Shown here: positions 18,724 through 26,751 of the stretch, in pieces | Position numbering within the stretch: position 1 is the first letter of the stretch | Layout: the number at the start of each line of letters is the position of its first letter | Assembly (NCBI RefSeq): GCF_013408335.1 | Contig: NZ_JACBZR010000001.1 | Span: 1,488,001 to 1,552,000, forward strand | Length of the DNA stretch: 64,000 bases | Origin: Nocardioides panzhihuensis | GTDB taxonomy: Bacteria > Actinomycetota > Actinomycetes > Propionibacteriales > Nocardioidaceae | Reading direction: 5' to 3' | The notes under the pieces: generated by a model | The model's input: the letters and a program-made list of their open reading frames with translations, nothing else | Told to the model about the DNA's origin: nothing | Database searches by the model: none | Translations under genes and position numbers: made by a program

Positions 18724-19722
18724 GTGCGTGCCTTGATGTCGGTCGTACCGGGTGGCCCAGAGACGTTGGAGTGGGTCGACATCGGACCCCCCACGGTTGG
18801 TAAGGGCGAGATACGTGTCTCGGTTCGCGCGGCGGGGCTGAACGCGACAGACCTTCTCATGATGCGCGACCGCTATCAAGACAAGGTCGCTCGCCCGTAC
18901 TCGCCAGGAGGCGAGATCGCCGGCGTCGTCGAGGAGTTGGGCGCCGGCGTCCATGATCTCGCCGTCGGTGACCGAGTCGTCGCGATACTCGGCTCTGGCG
19001 GACTGCGCGAGGAGGTGTTGCTGCGGTCGTCGGACGCGATCCTCATACCCGACGGAGTCTCTTACGAGGAAGCGTCCGTCCTGCCGATCGCGTATGCGAG
19101 TGCCCTTCACGCGCTCGAGGACCGAGCCCGTCTGGCTCACGGTGAGCGCGTTCTCGTACTAGGGGCGAGCGCTGGAATCGGCCTGGCGAGCGTGCAGATC
19201 GCGACACGAATGGGAGCGGAGGTCGTGGCCGCCTGCTCCACCGCCGAAAAGGTCGAGATTGCGATGGCGGAAGGTGCCGTGCGGGGTCTTGTCTACGGTG
19301 AGGGAGCCCAGTCTGCCGATCGACACGAGCTTCGCCGCTTGTTCGCAGACGTGGTGGGCGCCGATGGCGCAGATGTCGTCGTCGATCCCGTGAGCGGCAG
19401 CCTCGCTGATCCAGCTGCTCGAGCGATGCGGACGGGCGGCCGGTTCGTCCTGGTTGGTTTTGCAGGGGGAGTGGGGTCCGTGCCGAGCAACGTCGTCTTG
19501 GTCAAGCGCGCCGAGATCGTGGGTTCTGCCCTCGGCGAGCACCTGAAGGACCATCCGGAGCACCTGAGAACGCTCCTTGGTCAGCTCTTCGAGTGGTGTG
19601 TGGAGGGAACGTTGAGGCCAAGCGTCACCTCCGTGATACCACTGTGCGAGGCCGTCAGCGGACTTGACCTGCTTGATCGTCGTGCGATTACTGGCAAGGT
19701 TGTCGTGCGGCTCGGTGAGTGA
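18724..19722 (+). CDS. Quinone oxidoreductase-like medium-chain dehydrogenase/reductase
   Basis: A 332-residue zinc-independent MDR of the zeta-crystallin/quinone-oxidoreductase group. The N-terminal GroES-like domain has GLNATDLLMMRDRY and SPGGEIAGVVEELG. The Rossmann domain has VLGASAGIGLASVQIA, and the product-side VDPVSGSLADPAARAMRTGGRFVLVGFA follows. Zinc cysteines are absent. Homologues reduce quinones or the double bond of 2-alkenals and enones with NADPH. The GTG starts two bases after the dehydrogenase stop, so the two are co-transcribed. Reduction of an enone or alkenal intermediate would fit the pathway. Confidence 0.88.
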   Translation: MRALMSVVPGGPETLEWVDIGPPTVGKGEIRVSVRAAGLNATDLLMMRDRYQDKVARPYSPGGEIAGVVEELGAGVHDLAVGDRVVAILGSGGLREEVLLRSSDAILIPDGVSYEEASVLPIAYASALHALEDRARLAHGERVLVLGASAGIGLASVQIATRMGAEVVAACSTAEKVEIAMAEGAVRGLVYGEGAQSADRHELRRLFADVVGADGADVVVDPVSGSLADPAARAMRTGGRFVLVGFAGGVGSVPSNVVLVKRAEIVGSALGEHLKDHPEHLRTLLGQLFEWCVEGTLRPSVTSVIPLCEAVSGLDLLDRRAITGKVVVRLGE

Positions 19723-19771
19723 ATCCGTGAATGGTTCGCATTGCTGCTGCTCCAGATGAGAGGACCCTGAC

Positions 19772-20392
19772 GTGGCTCGTGGGCCGTACAAGAGAAACCC
19801 GGAAAGAATCTCGAAGATGCGCCAGCGCATCATCGAGAGCGCTGCTCGGATCATCGGTGATCGCGGCTACGCAGAAGCTTCGATAGCGCGGATTGTTGAA
19901 GAGGTCGGCATCTCCCAAGGCACGTTCTACCGTTACTTCGAGACTCGCCAAGACCTGTTCGACGTCGTCCTGCCGACGTACGCCGAACGGATGTTGGAGT
20001 TTATCCAGAAGCACGTCGAGGTCGACGCTGTCGGGCTCGAGCGTGAGATGCAGCGGATGCAGGCGTTCCTTGACTTTGTCGCAGATCACCCTTGGTTCGC
20101 TCGCGTCGTCGATGAAGCGAATGTTCAGGCGCCAGCTGCGAATGCGGCCTACTTCGACCGAGTTGTCGCCGGGTACGTAAGAACCCTCAAGCGAGCGGTT
20201 GAACGAGGCGAGATCCAGGGCTATGAGCCTGACGAGCTCGAAGGCATCGCCATAGCGCTCCTTGCCGCCCGCAGCTACTACGCGAAGGTGTATCTCTCGA
20301 GCATGGGCCGAGCTGGTGAATCATCTCGAGCGACGGTGCTCAAGGGCTACCGAGCGTTCATCGAGCGGGCGCTCTTCTTGCCGCCACGCTGA
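19772..20392 (+). CDS. TetR/AcrR family transcriptional regulator
   Basis: A 206-residue regulator. The N-terminal TetR DNA-binding domain is clear (IIESAARIIGDRGYAEASIARI, then VGISQGTFYRYFETRQDLFDVV). The ligand-binding C-terminal domain is helical and unclassified. The GTG at 19772 is preceded by GAGAGGA. It is the last gene of the plus-strand acyl-CoA island and the most likely repressor of it, responding perhaps to an acyl-CoA. Confidence 0.88.
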   Translation: MARGPYKRNPERISKMRQRIIESAARIIGDRGYAEASIARIVEEVGISQGTFYRYFETRQDLFDVVLPTYAERMLEFIQKHVEVDAVGLEREMQRMQAFLDFVADHPWFARVVDEANVQAPAANAAYFDRVVAGYVRTLKRAVERGEIQGYEPDELEGIAIALLAARSYYAKVYLSSMGRAGESSRATVLKGYRAFIERALFLPPR

Positions 20393-20494
20393 GCCGGCCC
20401 GCCACCGGTCATGGCGGACTCCGATGGATTCTTCCTGACGCTCGCGACCCACCGGTGAGGCGCGACAGCTGGCCCCACGACGAGCGACTAGGGG

Positions 20495-21991
20495 TCAGAT
20501 CCATGCCTCTCGTTCCTGGCTGCGTGGGTCGCCGACCTGGGTCCATTCGGTGCCGATGCGCATCGTCGCCCGGCGCTCGGTGTCGTACGTGTTCCAGCCG
20601 GGGTCGCCGGTCCTGGCGAAGCGGATCCAGGCGTCGTGCATGCGCGCGGCGAGCTCCGCGGGGGGCTTGTCGGGGCCGAGCAGAGCGTTGGCGCCCCGCA
20701 GCTGGGGGAGCTGGGCGAGATCGAAGACGAAGGGGAGCTCCACCGCGTGCGTGGCGCCGAGCTCCCCGTCCAGGGCCAGCGACCGCCAGGTGAACTCGTA
20801 GCTGAAGGTGGCGGACTCGGGGTGGGCGGCGTGTGCGCCGGCGAGGGCCCAGCTGCCCGCGCCGAACAGCGCGTCACCCATGATGGCGGACCGCAACCCG
20901 CCGAAGGACGCCTCGGGGCGTGCCTTCCGGTACGTCTCGACGAGCCGCGCCGGATCCGGGTGCGCGCGGCTCGCAGCGCTCTCGACGTCTGCTGCGGTCG
21001 AGGTGGAGTAATTGCCAACGGGAACCAGGTAGAGGTTCCCCTCCTCGGTGTTGGTGCCGATGAGGAGGTCGACATCAGCGCTGAGGCCGGCGGCCACGGA
21101 TTCGGCGGGCTGCGTGTCGAGAACCAGACTGAAGGGGCTCAGACCGATCAGCGGGTCGTGCTCTGTCTCGGTCTGCAGGTCGATGCCTGCGAGCCGGGAG
21201 GCGGCATCGACCAGACGCTCGTCGGAGATGTCCGCGAAGGCATCGACGTGTGGCTCGACGCCCAGGGCCTCGGCCGCGGCCGCGGTGACGCGGGCGGCCT
21301 GTTCGGTCGTGAACGCGCCCAGGCCGCTGCCGCTCTGGACGATCGCCCGGTTGAAGAGGCCCGTGGCCTGGGCGGTTGCGAGGACGCCGCCGACGATCGT
21401 TGCCCCGGCCGACTGGCCGAAGAGGGTGACATTGTGGGGGTCGCCGCCGAAGGCGGCGATGTTCTCTCGGACCCACCGCAGTGCGGCGACGACGTCGAGC
21501 AGGCCGCGGTTGGCGGGCGCCCCGGGGAGGTCGAGGAACCCGGCGATGCCGAGCCGGTAGTTGAGGGTGACGAGGACGACCCCGTCGCGGGCGAAGGCGG
21601 AGCCGTCGTACAACGCGGACCGCGTCGATCCGGCGACGAATCCGCCGCCGTGGACGAACACCATGACGGGCAGATCGCCGTCCCCGGGTGCGGGCGTCCA
21701 GACGTTGACGGTGAGGTAGTCCTCGCCACGGCTCCAACCGGCGCCGAAGTAGGGGGACATGTCCACGGTTCCGAGCTTGCGCTCGGACTGCGGTGCGTTG
21801 GGTCCGGGCTCGGTGGCGTCCCGTAGACCGTCCCAGGACTCGTGCGGCTGCGGCGGCGCGAATCGACCGGCACCCAGAGGAGGGGCTGCGTAGGGGATGT
21901 TCAGGAAGGCGGTGGTGCGGTCCTGGCGCCGTCCGCGGACGGCTCCCTGGGCGGTGGTCACGACGGAATCGGAGTCGGGGTGGTGGTTCAC
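20495..21991 (-). CDS. Type-B carboxylesterase/lipase
   Basis: A 498-residue alpha/beta-hydrolase of the cholinesterase/carboxylesterase family. The oxyanion hole HGGG is at 114-117 and the nucleophile Ser194 is in GQSAG. The acid is probably in the NTEEGN segment and the His in THAVELPF. No signal peptide is visible, so it acts in the cytoplasm. Its ATG overlaps the stop of the upstream MBL-fold gene. The codon use here is even more GC-rich by eye than in the preceding 20 kb. Substrate unknown; an ester imported from outside is likely. Confidence 0.9.
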   Translation of the reverse strand: MNHHPDSDSVVTTAQGAVRGRRQDRTTAFLNIPYAAPPLGAGRFAPPQPHESWDGLRDATEPGPNAPQSERKLGTVDMSPYFGAGWSRGEDYLTVNVWTPAPGDGDLPVMVFVHGGGFVAGSTRSALYDGSAFARDGVVLVTLNYRLGIAGFLDLPGAPANRGLLDVVAALRWVRENIAAFGGDPHNVTLFGQSAGATIVGGVLATAQATGLFNRAIVQSGSGLGAFTTEQAARVTAAAAEALGVEPHVDAFADISDERLVDAASRLAGIDLQTETEHDPLIGLSPFSLVLDTQPAESVAAGLSADVDLLIGTNTEEGNLYLVPVGNYSTSTAADVESAASRAHPDPARLVETYRKARPEASFGGLRSAIMGDALFGAGSWALAGAHAAHPESATFSYEFTWRSLALDGELGATHAVELPFVFDLAQLPQLRGANALLGPDKPPAELAARMHDAWIRFARTGDPGWNTYDTERRATMRIGTEWTQVGDPRSQEREAWI

Positions 21992-22926
21992 AGTGATGCC
22001 TTTCGGTGGGCCTCAGCCTGTTCGGCGTAGGGGGCGAAGGGGGCCCAGCCCTTGGTGGCGAACTTGCTTCCGTCGCGTACCACTTCGACGGCGCCGTGAC
22101 CGCCCAGGTGCGCTGGGATCACGAGTGCGTTGTTGTCGGCCGCCCACCCCAGAACCTTGCGGCGGGTGGCGCGGGCGCCGGCGGGGTCCTCGCAGAAGCA
22201 GCTGTTGGTGTCCGGTTCCAGGATCTGCACCGGGCTGTGCAGCATGTCGCCCACGAACACAGCGCGGTCCGATCCGGAGGCGAGGGTGAGCACGGAGGAG
22301 CCGGGGGTGTGTCCGGGGGCCGCGTCCAGGCGCAGGTCGGCGCTGATCTGGTGGCTGTTCTCCCACAGCTGGGTCTGGCCGGCCTCGTGCACCGGGGCCA
22401 CGCTGTCCTCGAAGACGTTCTGGTTACCGCGGCCGAGCATCGGCTTGTGACCGTTCTCGGGATTCCAGAAGTCGAAGTCGTCCTTTGGCATCAGATAGGT
22501 GGCGTTGGGAAAGGTGGGAACCCAGTGCCGCCCGTCCAAGTACGTGTTCCAGCCGACGTGATCGACGTGGAGATGCGTGTTGACCACGATGTCCACGTCC
22601 TCCGGCGCGACGCCGGCCCGGGCGAGATTGACCAGGAAGTCGGTCTCGAGATGACTCCAGACAGGTGCGTACGGGCGCTCCTTGTGATTGCCCACCCCGG
22701 TGTCGACGAGGATGGTCTTGCCCTCGCTGCGCAGCAGCCACGTCTGGATCGCGCTGTTCACGATGTTGGTCTCGGGATCCAGAAAGTGCGGTGTCAGCCA
22801 GGAGGCGCCGTCGTCCCAGACTTCCCCGGGGCTCTCCGGGAAGAAGGTGTCCGGCGTCATCTCGACGGGTCCGTAGTATTCCCAGACCCGAGTGATGGTG
22901 ACGTCGCCGAGGTTGATCTGTTCCAT
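21988..22926 (-). CDS. MBL-fold metallo-hydrolase
   Basis: A 312-residue metallo-beta-lactamase-fold hydrolase. The zinc motif HLHVDH is at 118-123. A further His is in AAPGHTPGS, the bridging Asp in FVGDMLHSP and a late His in PAHLGGHG, so the two-metal site is complete. The arrangement resembles lactonase/AttM-like and dehalogenase-linked members, but the substrate is open. The ATG at 22926 follows AGGA; the longer upstream reading crosses the divergent promoter. It forms an operon with the carboxylesterase and is divergent from the LAL regulator. Confidence 0.87.
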   Translation of the reverse strand: MEQINLGDVTITRVWEYYGPVEMTPDTFFPESPGEVWDDGASWLTPHFLDPETNIVNSAIQTWLLRSEGKTILVDTGVGNHKERPYAPVWSHLETDFLVNLARAGVAPEDVDIVVNTHLHVDHVGWNTYLDGRHWVPTFPNATYLMPKDDFDFWNPENGHKPMLGRGNQNVFEDSVAPVHEAGQTQLWENSHQISADLRLDAAPGHTPGSSVLTLASGSDRAVFVGDMLHSPVQILEPDTNSCFCEDPAGARATRRKVLGWAADNNALVIPAHLGGHGAVEVVRDGSKFATKGWAPFAPYAEQAEAHRKASL

Positions 22927-23104
22927 GAGACATCCTTGGGAGATCGGAGGCTTTTCTCGAACCGTATGTACGCCCGTGGGCCCGCGGTATCCGTCACGTG
23001 ACTGCACTTGCACACGCCTCCCGGCGCCAGGCCGGTCGCTTGTAGTCTTGGGTGGAACAAGGCACCGCGGCTCCGATCGAGGACCGACAATCTCTGGAGA
23101 CTCC

Positions 23105-25885
23105 ATGAACGCGCACACCGGTGACCCGGGCGCGGTCGCGGGAGTCGAGCCGGACCCGGGGGAGCTGATCGTCGGCCGCGACGCGGAGCTGGCACGCCTG
23201 GTTCATGCGGTGGACTCGGCAGCGGACCCGGTTCTGGTGCTGATCGGTGACGTGGGCACGGGCAAGAGCACCCTGCTGGAGTACGCCGTGCGCCGGGCCG
23301 CAGCAAGCGACGTCTGCGTCCTGCGCGCGAAGGGTAGCGAGTCGGAGTCAAGCCTTGCGTTCTCCGCACTGCATCAGCTGCTGCGGCCGGTACTGGCCCA
23401 GGTGGACGGACTGCCGGAGAGGCAACGCGCGGCACTGCACCACGCCTTCGGGACGGGGCCGGAGACAGGCGAACCCGACCTCATGCTGATCGGGATCGCC
23501 GTCTTGAGCCTGCTCTCCGCACTCGGCGAGCGGCGTCCCGTGCTCGTGGTGCTTGACGACGCGCAGTGGTGCGACCGTGCTTCCATCGACAGCCTGTCCT
23601 TCGCGGCCAGACGTCTGGCAGGGGAGCCGATCACGGTGCTGATCGCGGCCCGCGCCGGCAAGCACCTCGCCGGATTCGACCGCCACGTGCCGACCCTCAC
23701 CCTGAGCCCGCTCGATCACGCTGCGGCCGCCCAGCTGCTGGATCTGCAGCCGACGAGCCCCACCGGCCGGACCAGGACGCAGATCCTCGATCAGGCCGGC
23801 GGCAACCCGTTGGCACTGACCGAGATGGCGAGGTCGGTGACCGCACACGACCCAGGGCCGCCGTCCGTAGGTCCGCTCCCGCTCACCGATCAACTGGAGC
23901 GGATCTTCGCTACCCGCCTCGACGACCTGCCGACCTCCACCAGGCGGGCCCTGCTGCTCCTGGCTGCCATGGACACCATCGACTCCGAGATCGCGGTCCT
24001 GGCCGTGGTGCCGGACGCCGAGGACGAGGCGTGGTTGCCCGCCGAGCAAGCCGGGCTGGTCCGACGGACCGGCCGGGAGCTCCGGTTCCGTCACCCACTG
24101 GTCCGGTCCGCGGTGTATCACGCCGCGTCCTCCGGCGCCCGGCGCGAGGTCCACCTCGTGCTCGCCGACGTGCTACGGGACGAACCGGATCGGCGTGCTT
24201 GGCACCTGGCCGCCGCGGCCACGCGCCCGGACGCGGCCGTGTCGGAGGAGCTCGAGCAGACCGCCGACCGGGCCCGCCGTCGTGGCGGTCACGCGGCCGC
24301 GGCCAAGGCCCTGGAGCGCGCCGCCGAACTCGCACCGCGGGCCGAGGACGGTGCCCGGCTGCTGGTCGAGGCCGCCACGGCGGCCGCGCTCACCGGCGAC
24401 CTCGGCTGGGTGGAGGAGCTGGCCGCCGCGGCACGCGCGCGTACTGATGACCCGTCGCTCCTGGCCCGCGCTGCCGTGCAGGTCGGACGGCTGGCGGTGC
24501 TGACCGTGCGCCATTCCGTGGTCTCCACCCGACTGACCGACGCCACCGAGCAGATGGCTCGCACGCAGCCTGCCACCGCGCTGGACCTGCTGGCCGACGC
24601 CGCGGTGGTCGGCTTCTACACCGGAGACGAGCTTCAGCGGCACCGCATCCGGGACCTTCTGCGGAGCCTTCCCGAGGACGCGTCTAACGCCTGGTTGCGC
24701 ACCTGGGTGCGGGCCGTGACAGACCCCTTCGACAACAGGACAGCGCTCCTCTCGCTGCTCCCGCAGGTGGCCGCCGAGGCAGAACGCCGTCCCGAGCGGC
24801 TCACCTCTCTCGCGATCATGGCGTGGCTGCTCGACGAGACCCCGCTGGCCGTCCGTGCGTTCGACGAGGCCTTCGACCGCTGGGGGTCGCGCGGTCCGCT
24901 GCCGGAGGGCTTGGGCGGCGCGGCCGCTTGGAGCTATGTGGAACAAGGAAGGTGGGGGCGAGCCAGAGAGGCCTGTGCCCGCAGCAGCGCGGTCGCGTCG
25001 TCGGTCGGCCTGGACCACGCGGTGGCGTGTGCGGCCGCGGTGGATGCCACCGTGCTGGCCCACCAAGGGGACGCAGCGGCAGCCCGCGCCCGGGCCGAGG
25101 ACGCGCTGGCCCTCATCGATCCGCTGGAGAGCCGCTCTGTGTCTGTCTATGCTCGTCGTGCGCTCGGCGCCGCGGCAGTCGCGGACGGCGCGTACGAAGC
25201 GGCGTACGAACAGCTCCGCATGGTCTTCGCATCGGATGGCGCGCCCATGCACTATCACGCCTCCTATCCGGCCCTCGCGGATCTGGCTGCGGCCGCTGTG
25301 CGCAGCGGGCGGCGCGAGGAGGCCGCCGCGATCGTCGAGCGGTCCGTTCACGCGCTCGCCGACAACGCCTCGCCCCGTTTGCGTGCACTGATCGGCCGGG
25401 CCCGTGGCCTGCTGGCAGATCCCGAGGACGCCGGGCAGCACTACCGTGCGGCGCTGGCGGAACCGATGCTGGAGCACTGGCCCTTCGAACGCGCCCAGAC
25501 GCTGCTCGACCTCGCCGAATGGCTGCGGCGCCGTCGCCGCATCGCCGAGGCCCGAGCCCCGCTCGCCGAGTCCCTGGAGATATTTCGGCGCCTGGGTGCC
25601 CGCCCGTGGATCGAGCGGACCCTAGCCGAATCGCGCGCCGCCGGCCTCGACGTCACGGTCTCGACCCCCGACACACTCGCCGAACTCTCCCCGCAACAGC
25701 AGCACATCATCAGGCTCGCCGCCCGCGGACTGACCAACCGCGAGATCGGCGAGAAGCTCTTCCTCTCCCCACGCACGGTCAGCTCGCACCTCTATCGCAG
25801 CTTCCCCAAGCTGGGTATCACTGCCCGCTCCCAGCTGCGCGACCTCATCGATGACACGCTCACGGCCGCCGGACGCCAGGAATGA
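23105..25885 (+). CDS. LuxR family transcriptional regulator of the LAL (large ATP-binding) type
   Basis: A 926-residue STAND-type regulator. An AAA ATPase lies at the N-terminus with Walker A GDVGTGKS at 48-55 and Walker B VLVVLDDAQ around 145. A long middle region is rich in Ala/Arg helical (TPR-like) repeats. The last 65 residues form a LuxR helix-turn-helix (LSPQQQHIIRLAARGLTNRE, KLFLSPRTVSSHLYRSFPKL). The ATG at 23105 has GGAG upstream. LAL proteins are usually activators triggered by an inducer. The divergent MBL/esterase operon is the obvious target. The 178-base space between them contains the palindrome GTCACGTGAC (22993-23002). Confidence 0.9.
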   Translation: MNAHTGDPGAVAGVEPDPGELIVGRDAELARLVHAVDSAADPVLVLIGDVGTGKSTLLEYAVRRAAASDVCVLRAKGSESESSLAFSALHQLLRPVLAQVDGLPERQRAALHHAFGTGPETGEPDLMLIGIAVLSLLSALGERRPVLVVLDDAQWCDRASIDSLSFAARRLAGEPITVLIAARAGKHLAGFDRHVPTLTLSPLDHAAAAQLLDLQPTSPTGRTRTQILDQAGGNPLALTEMARSVTAHDPGPPSVGPLPLTDQLERIFATRLDDLPTSTRRALLLLAAMDTIDSEIAVLAVVPDAEDEAWLPAEQAGLVRRTGRELRFRHPLVRSAVYHAASSGARREVHLVLADVLRDEPDRRAWHLAAAATRPDAAVSEELEQTADRARRRGGHAAAAKALERAAELAPRAEDGARLLVEAATAAALTGDLGWVEELAAAARARTDDPSLLARAAVQVGRLAVLTVRHSVVSTRLTDATEQMARTQPATALDLLADAAVVGFYTGDELQRHRIRDLLRSLPEDASNAWLRTWVRAVTDPFDNRTALLSLLPQVAAEAERRPERLTSLAIMAWLLDETPLAVRAFDEAFDRWGSRGPLPEGLGGAAAWSYVEQGRWGRAREACARSSAVASSVGLDHAVACAAAVDATVLAHQGDAAAARARAEDALALIDPLESRSVSVYARRALGAAAVADGAYEAAYEQLRMVFASDGAPMHYHASYPALADLAAAAVRSGRREEAAAIVERSVHALADNASPRLRALIGRARGLLADPEDAGQHYRAALAEPMLEHWPFERAQTLLDLAEWLRRRRRIAEARAPLAESLEIFRRLGARPWIERTLAESRAAGLDVTVSTPDTLAELSPQQQHIIRLAARGLTNREIGEKLFLSPRTVSSHLYRSFPKLGITARSQLRDLIDDTLTAAGRQE

Positions 25886-25964
25886 AGCGCGCCTGACGGA
25901 CGGGGGCCTGCTGCCGCCCTTCCCATCGCGTCGTGCTCGGCCTTTCTGCTGCGATCAGCGAGGT

Positions 25965-26648
25965 TCACGCGCTCCGGTCATCCCGGAAATGCGAACGCGG
26001 GCGCTTGAGTGTCGCGTAGGTGAACTCGACGAGGTAGTCGTTCAAGGCCAAGGACGCCTTCGATGCTCTGTCGGGATCCGCGTCGCCGATCGGGCGGAGT
26101 ACGTTGTCGTGAAGCTCCGCGGCGAGGCTCAGTTCGGCCGCTGAGTCGCGAAGCTGCCCGAACCAGAAGCGTCGGGATAGCCCTTGGAGTGGGGCCATGG
26201 CCATCAGCAGGTACTCGTTGCCCGCGGCACGCACAGTGACCCGGTGGGCTCGTTTGAGGTAATCTCCAAACGCTTTGAGGTCGGCACCCTCGAACTGAAC
26301 GAACCTGTCGGCCAGGTCGTACATCTCGGCGCGCTGATCGGAGTCTGCGCGCTGCGCGGCCAGGCGCACCGCGAGTTCCTCGACGGGGCGACGAAGCTCG
26401 AGCAGCTTGAACTGTGCCTCCACGGTGATCGGCGACACGAACACGCCCCTGCTCGGGTGAATCTCGACCATGCCCTCCCGCGCGAGCCGTTGGAGCGCCT
26501 CCCGGACCGGGGTCCGCCCGAGGTTGGTGACCTGCATGAGACGGGACTCCGACAGCATCGCGCCCGGTGACAACTCCTGGAAGGTGATCATCTCCTCGAG
26601 CTGGTTGTACGCCTGATCGGCCTTGTTGGGCCTCTCTTGCTCCGTCAT
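25965..26648 (-). CDS. GntR family regulator (FCD type)
   Basis: A 227-residue regulator with an N-terminal GntR winged helix (AYNQLEEMITFQELSPGAML, LGRTPVREALQRLAREGMVEI). An all-helical FCD ligand domain follows, with the usual Asp/His metal positions partly visible (KRAHRVTVRAAGN, AAELHDNVLRPI). The ATG at 26648 follows GGAGGAG. It is divergent from the FAD oxidoreductase/IlvD/MHS operon and almost certainly controls it. FCD regulators commonly sense sugar acids or carboxylic acids. Confidence 0.88.
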   Translation of the reverse strand: MTEQERPNKADQAYNQLEEMITFQELSPGAMLSESRLMQVTNLGRTPVREALQRLAREGMVEIHPSRGVFVSPITVEAQFKLLELRRPVEELAVRLAAQRADSDQRAEMYDLADRFVQFEGADLKAFGDYLKRAHRVTVRAAGNEYLLMAMAPLQGLSRRFWFGQLRDSAAELSLAAELHDNVLRPIGDADPDRASKASLALNDYLVEFTYATLKRPRSHFRDDRSA

Positions 26649-26715
26649 GGACGCTCCTCCCCGAGGATTCTCGCTCCGACTTCGTCGTCGGAGTCTCATT
26701 GTGCCGTTGTGACGG

Positions 26716-26745
26716 TTGACACTTTACCTCAAGCCAGTCTACAAC
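26716..26745 (+). promoter_or_regulatory. Promoter giving a probable leaderless transcript
   Basis: TTGACA (26716-26721), 18 bases and TACAAC (26740-26745) stand directly before the ATG at 26752. A start site seven bases after the -10 box would coincide with the A of that ATG, and no clear ribosome-binding site is present. Leaderless mRNAs are common in actinobacteria. Confidence 0.5.
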
Positions 26746-26751
26746 GGATAC

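Noticed and set aside
20636..21826. 396-codon plus-strand open frame over the carboxylesterase
   Set aside because: The minus strand carries all catalytic motifs of the esterase; the plus-strand product is Gly/Ala/Glu repeats without family.
22993..23002. GTCACGTGAC palindrome as a firm operator for the LAL regulator
   Set aside because: A ten-base palindrome is not rare in GC-rich DNA, and no second copy or promoter alignment supports it, so it is mentioned only within the gene entry.
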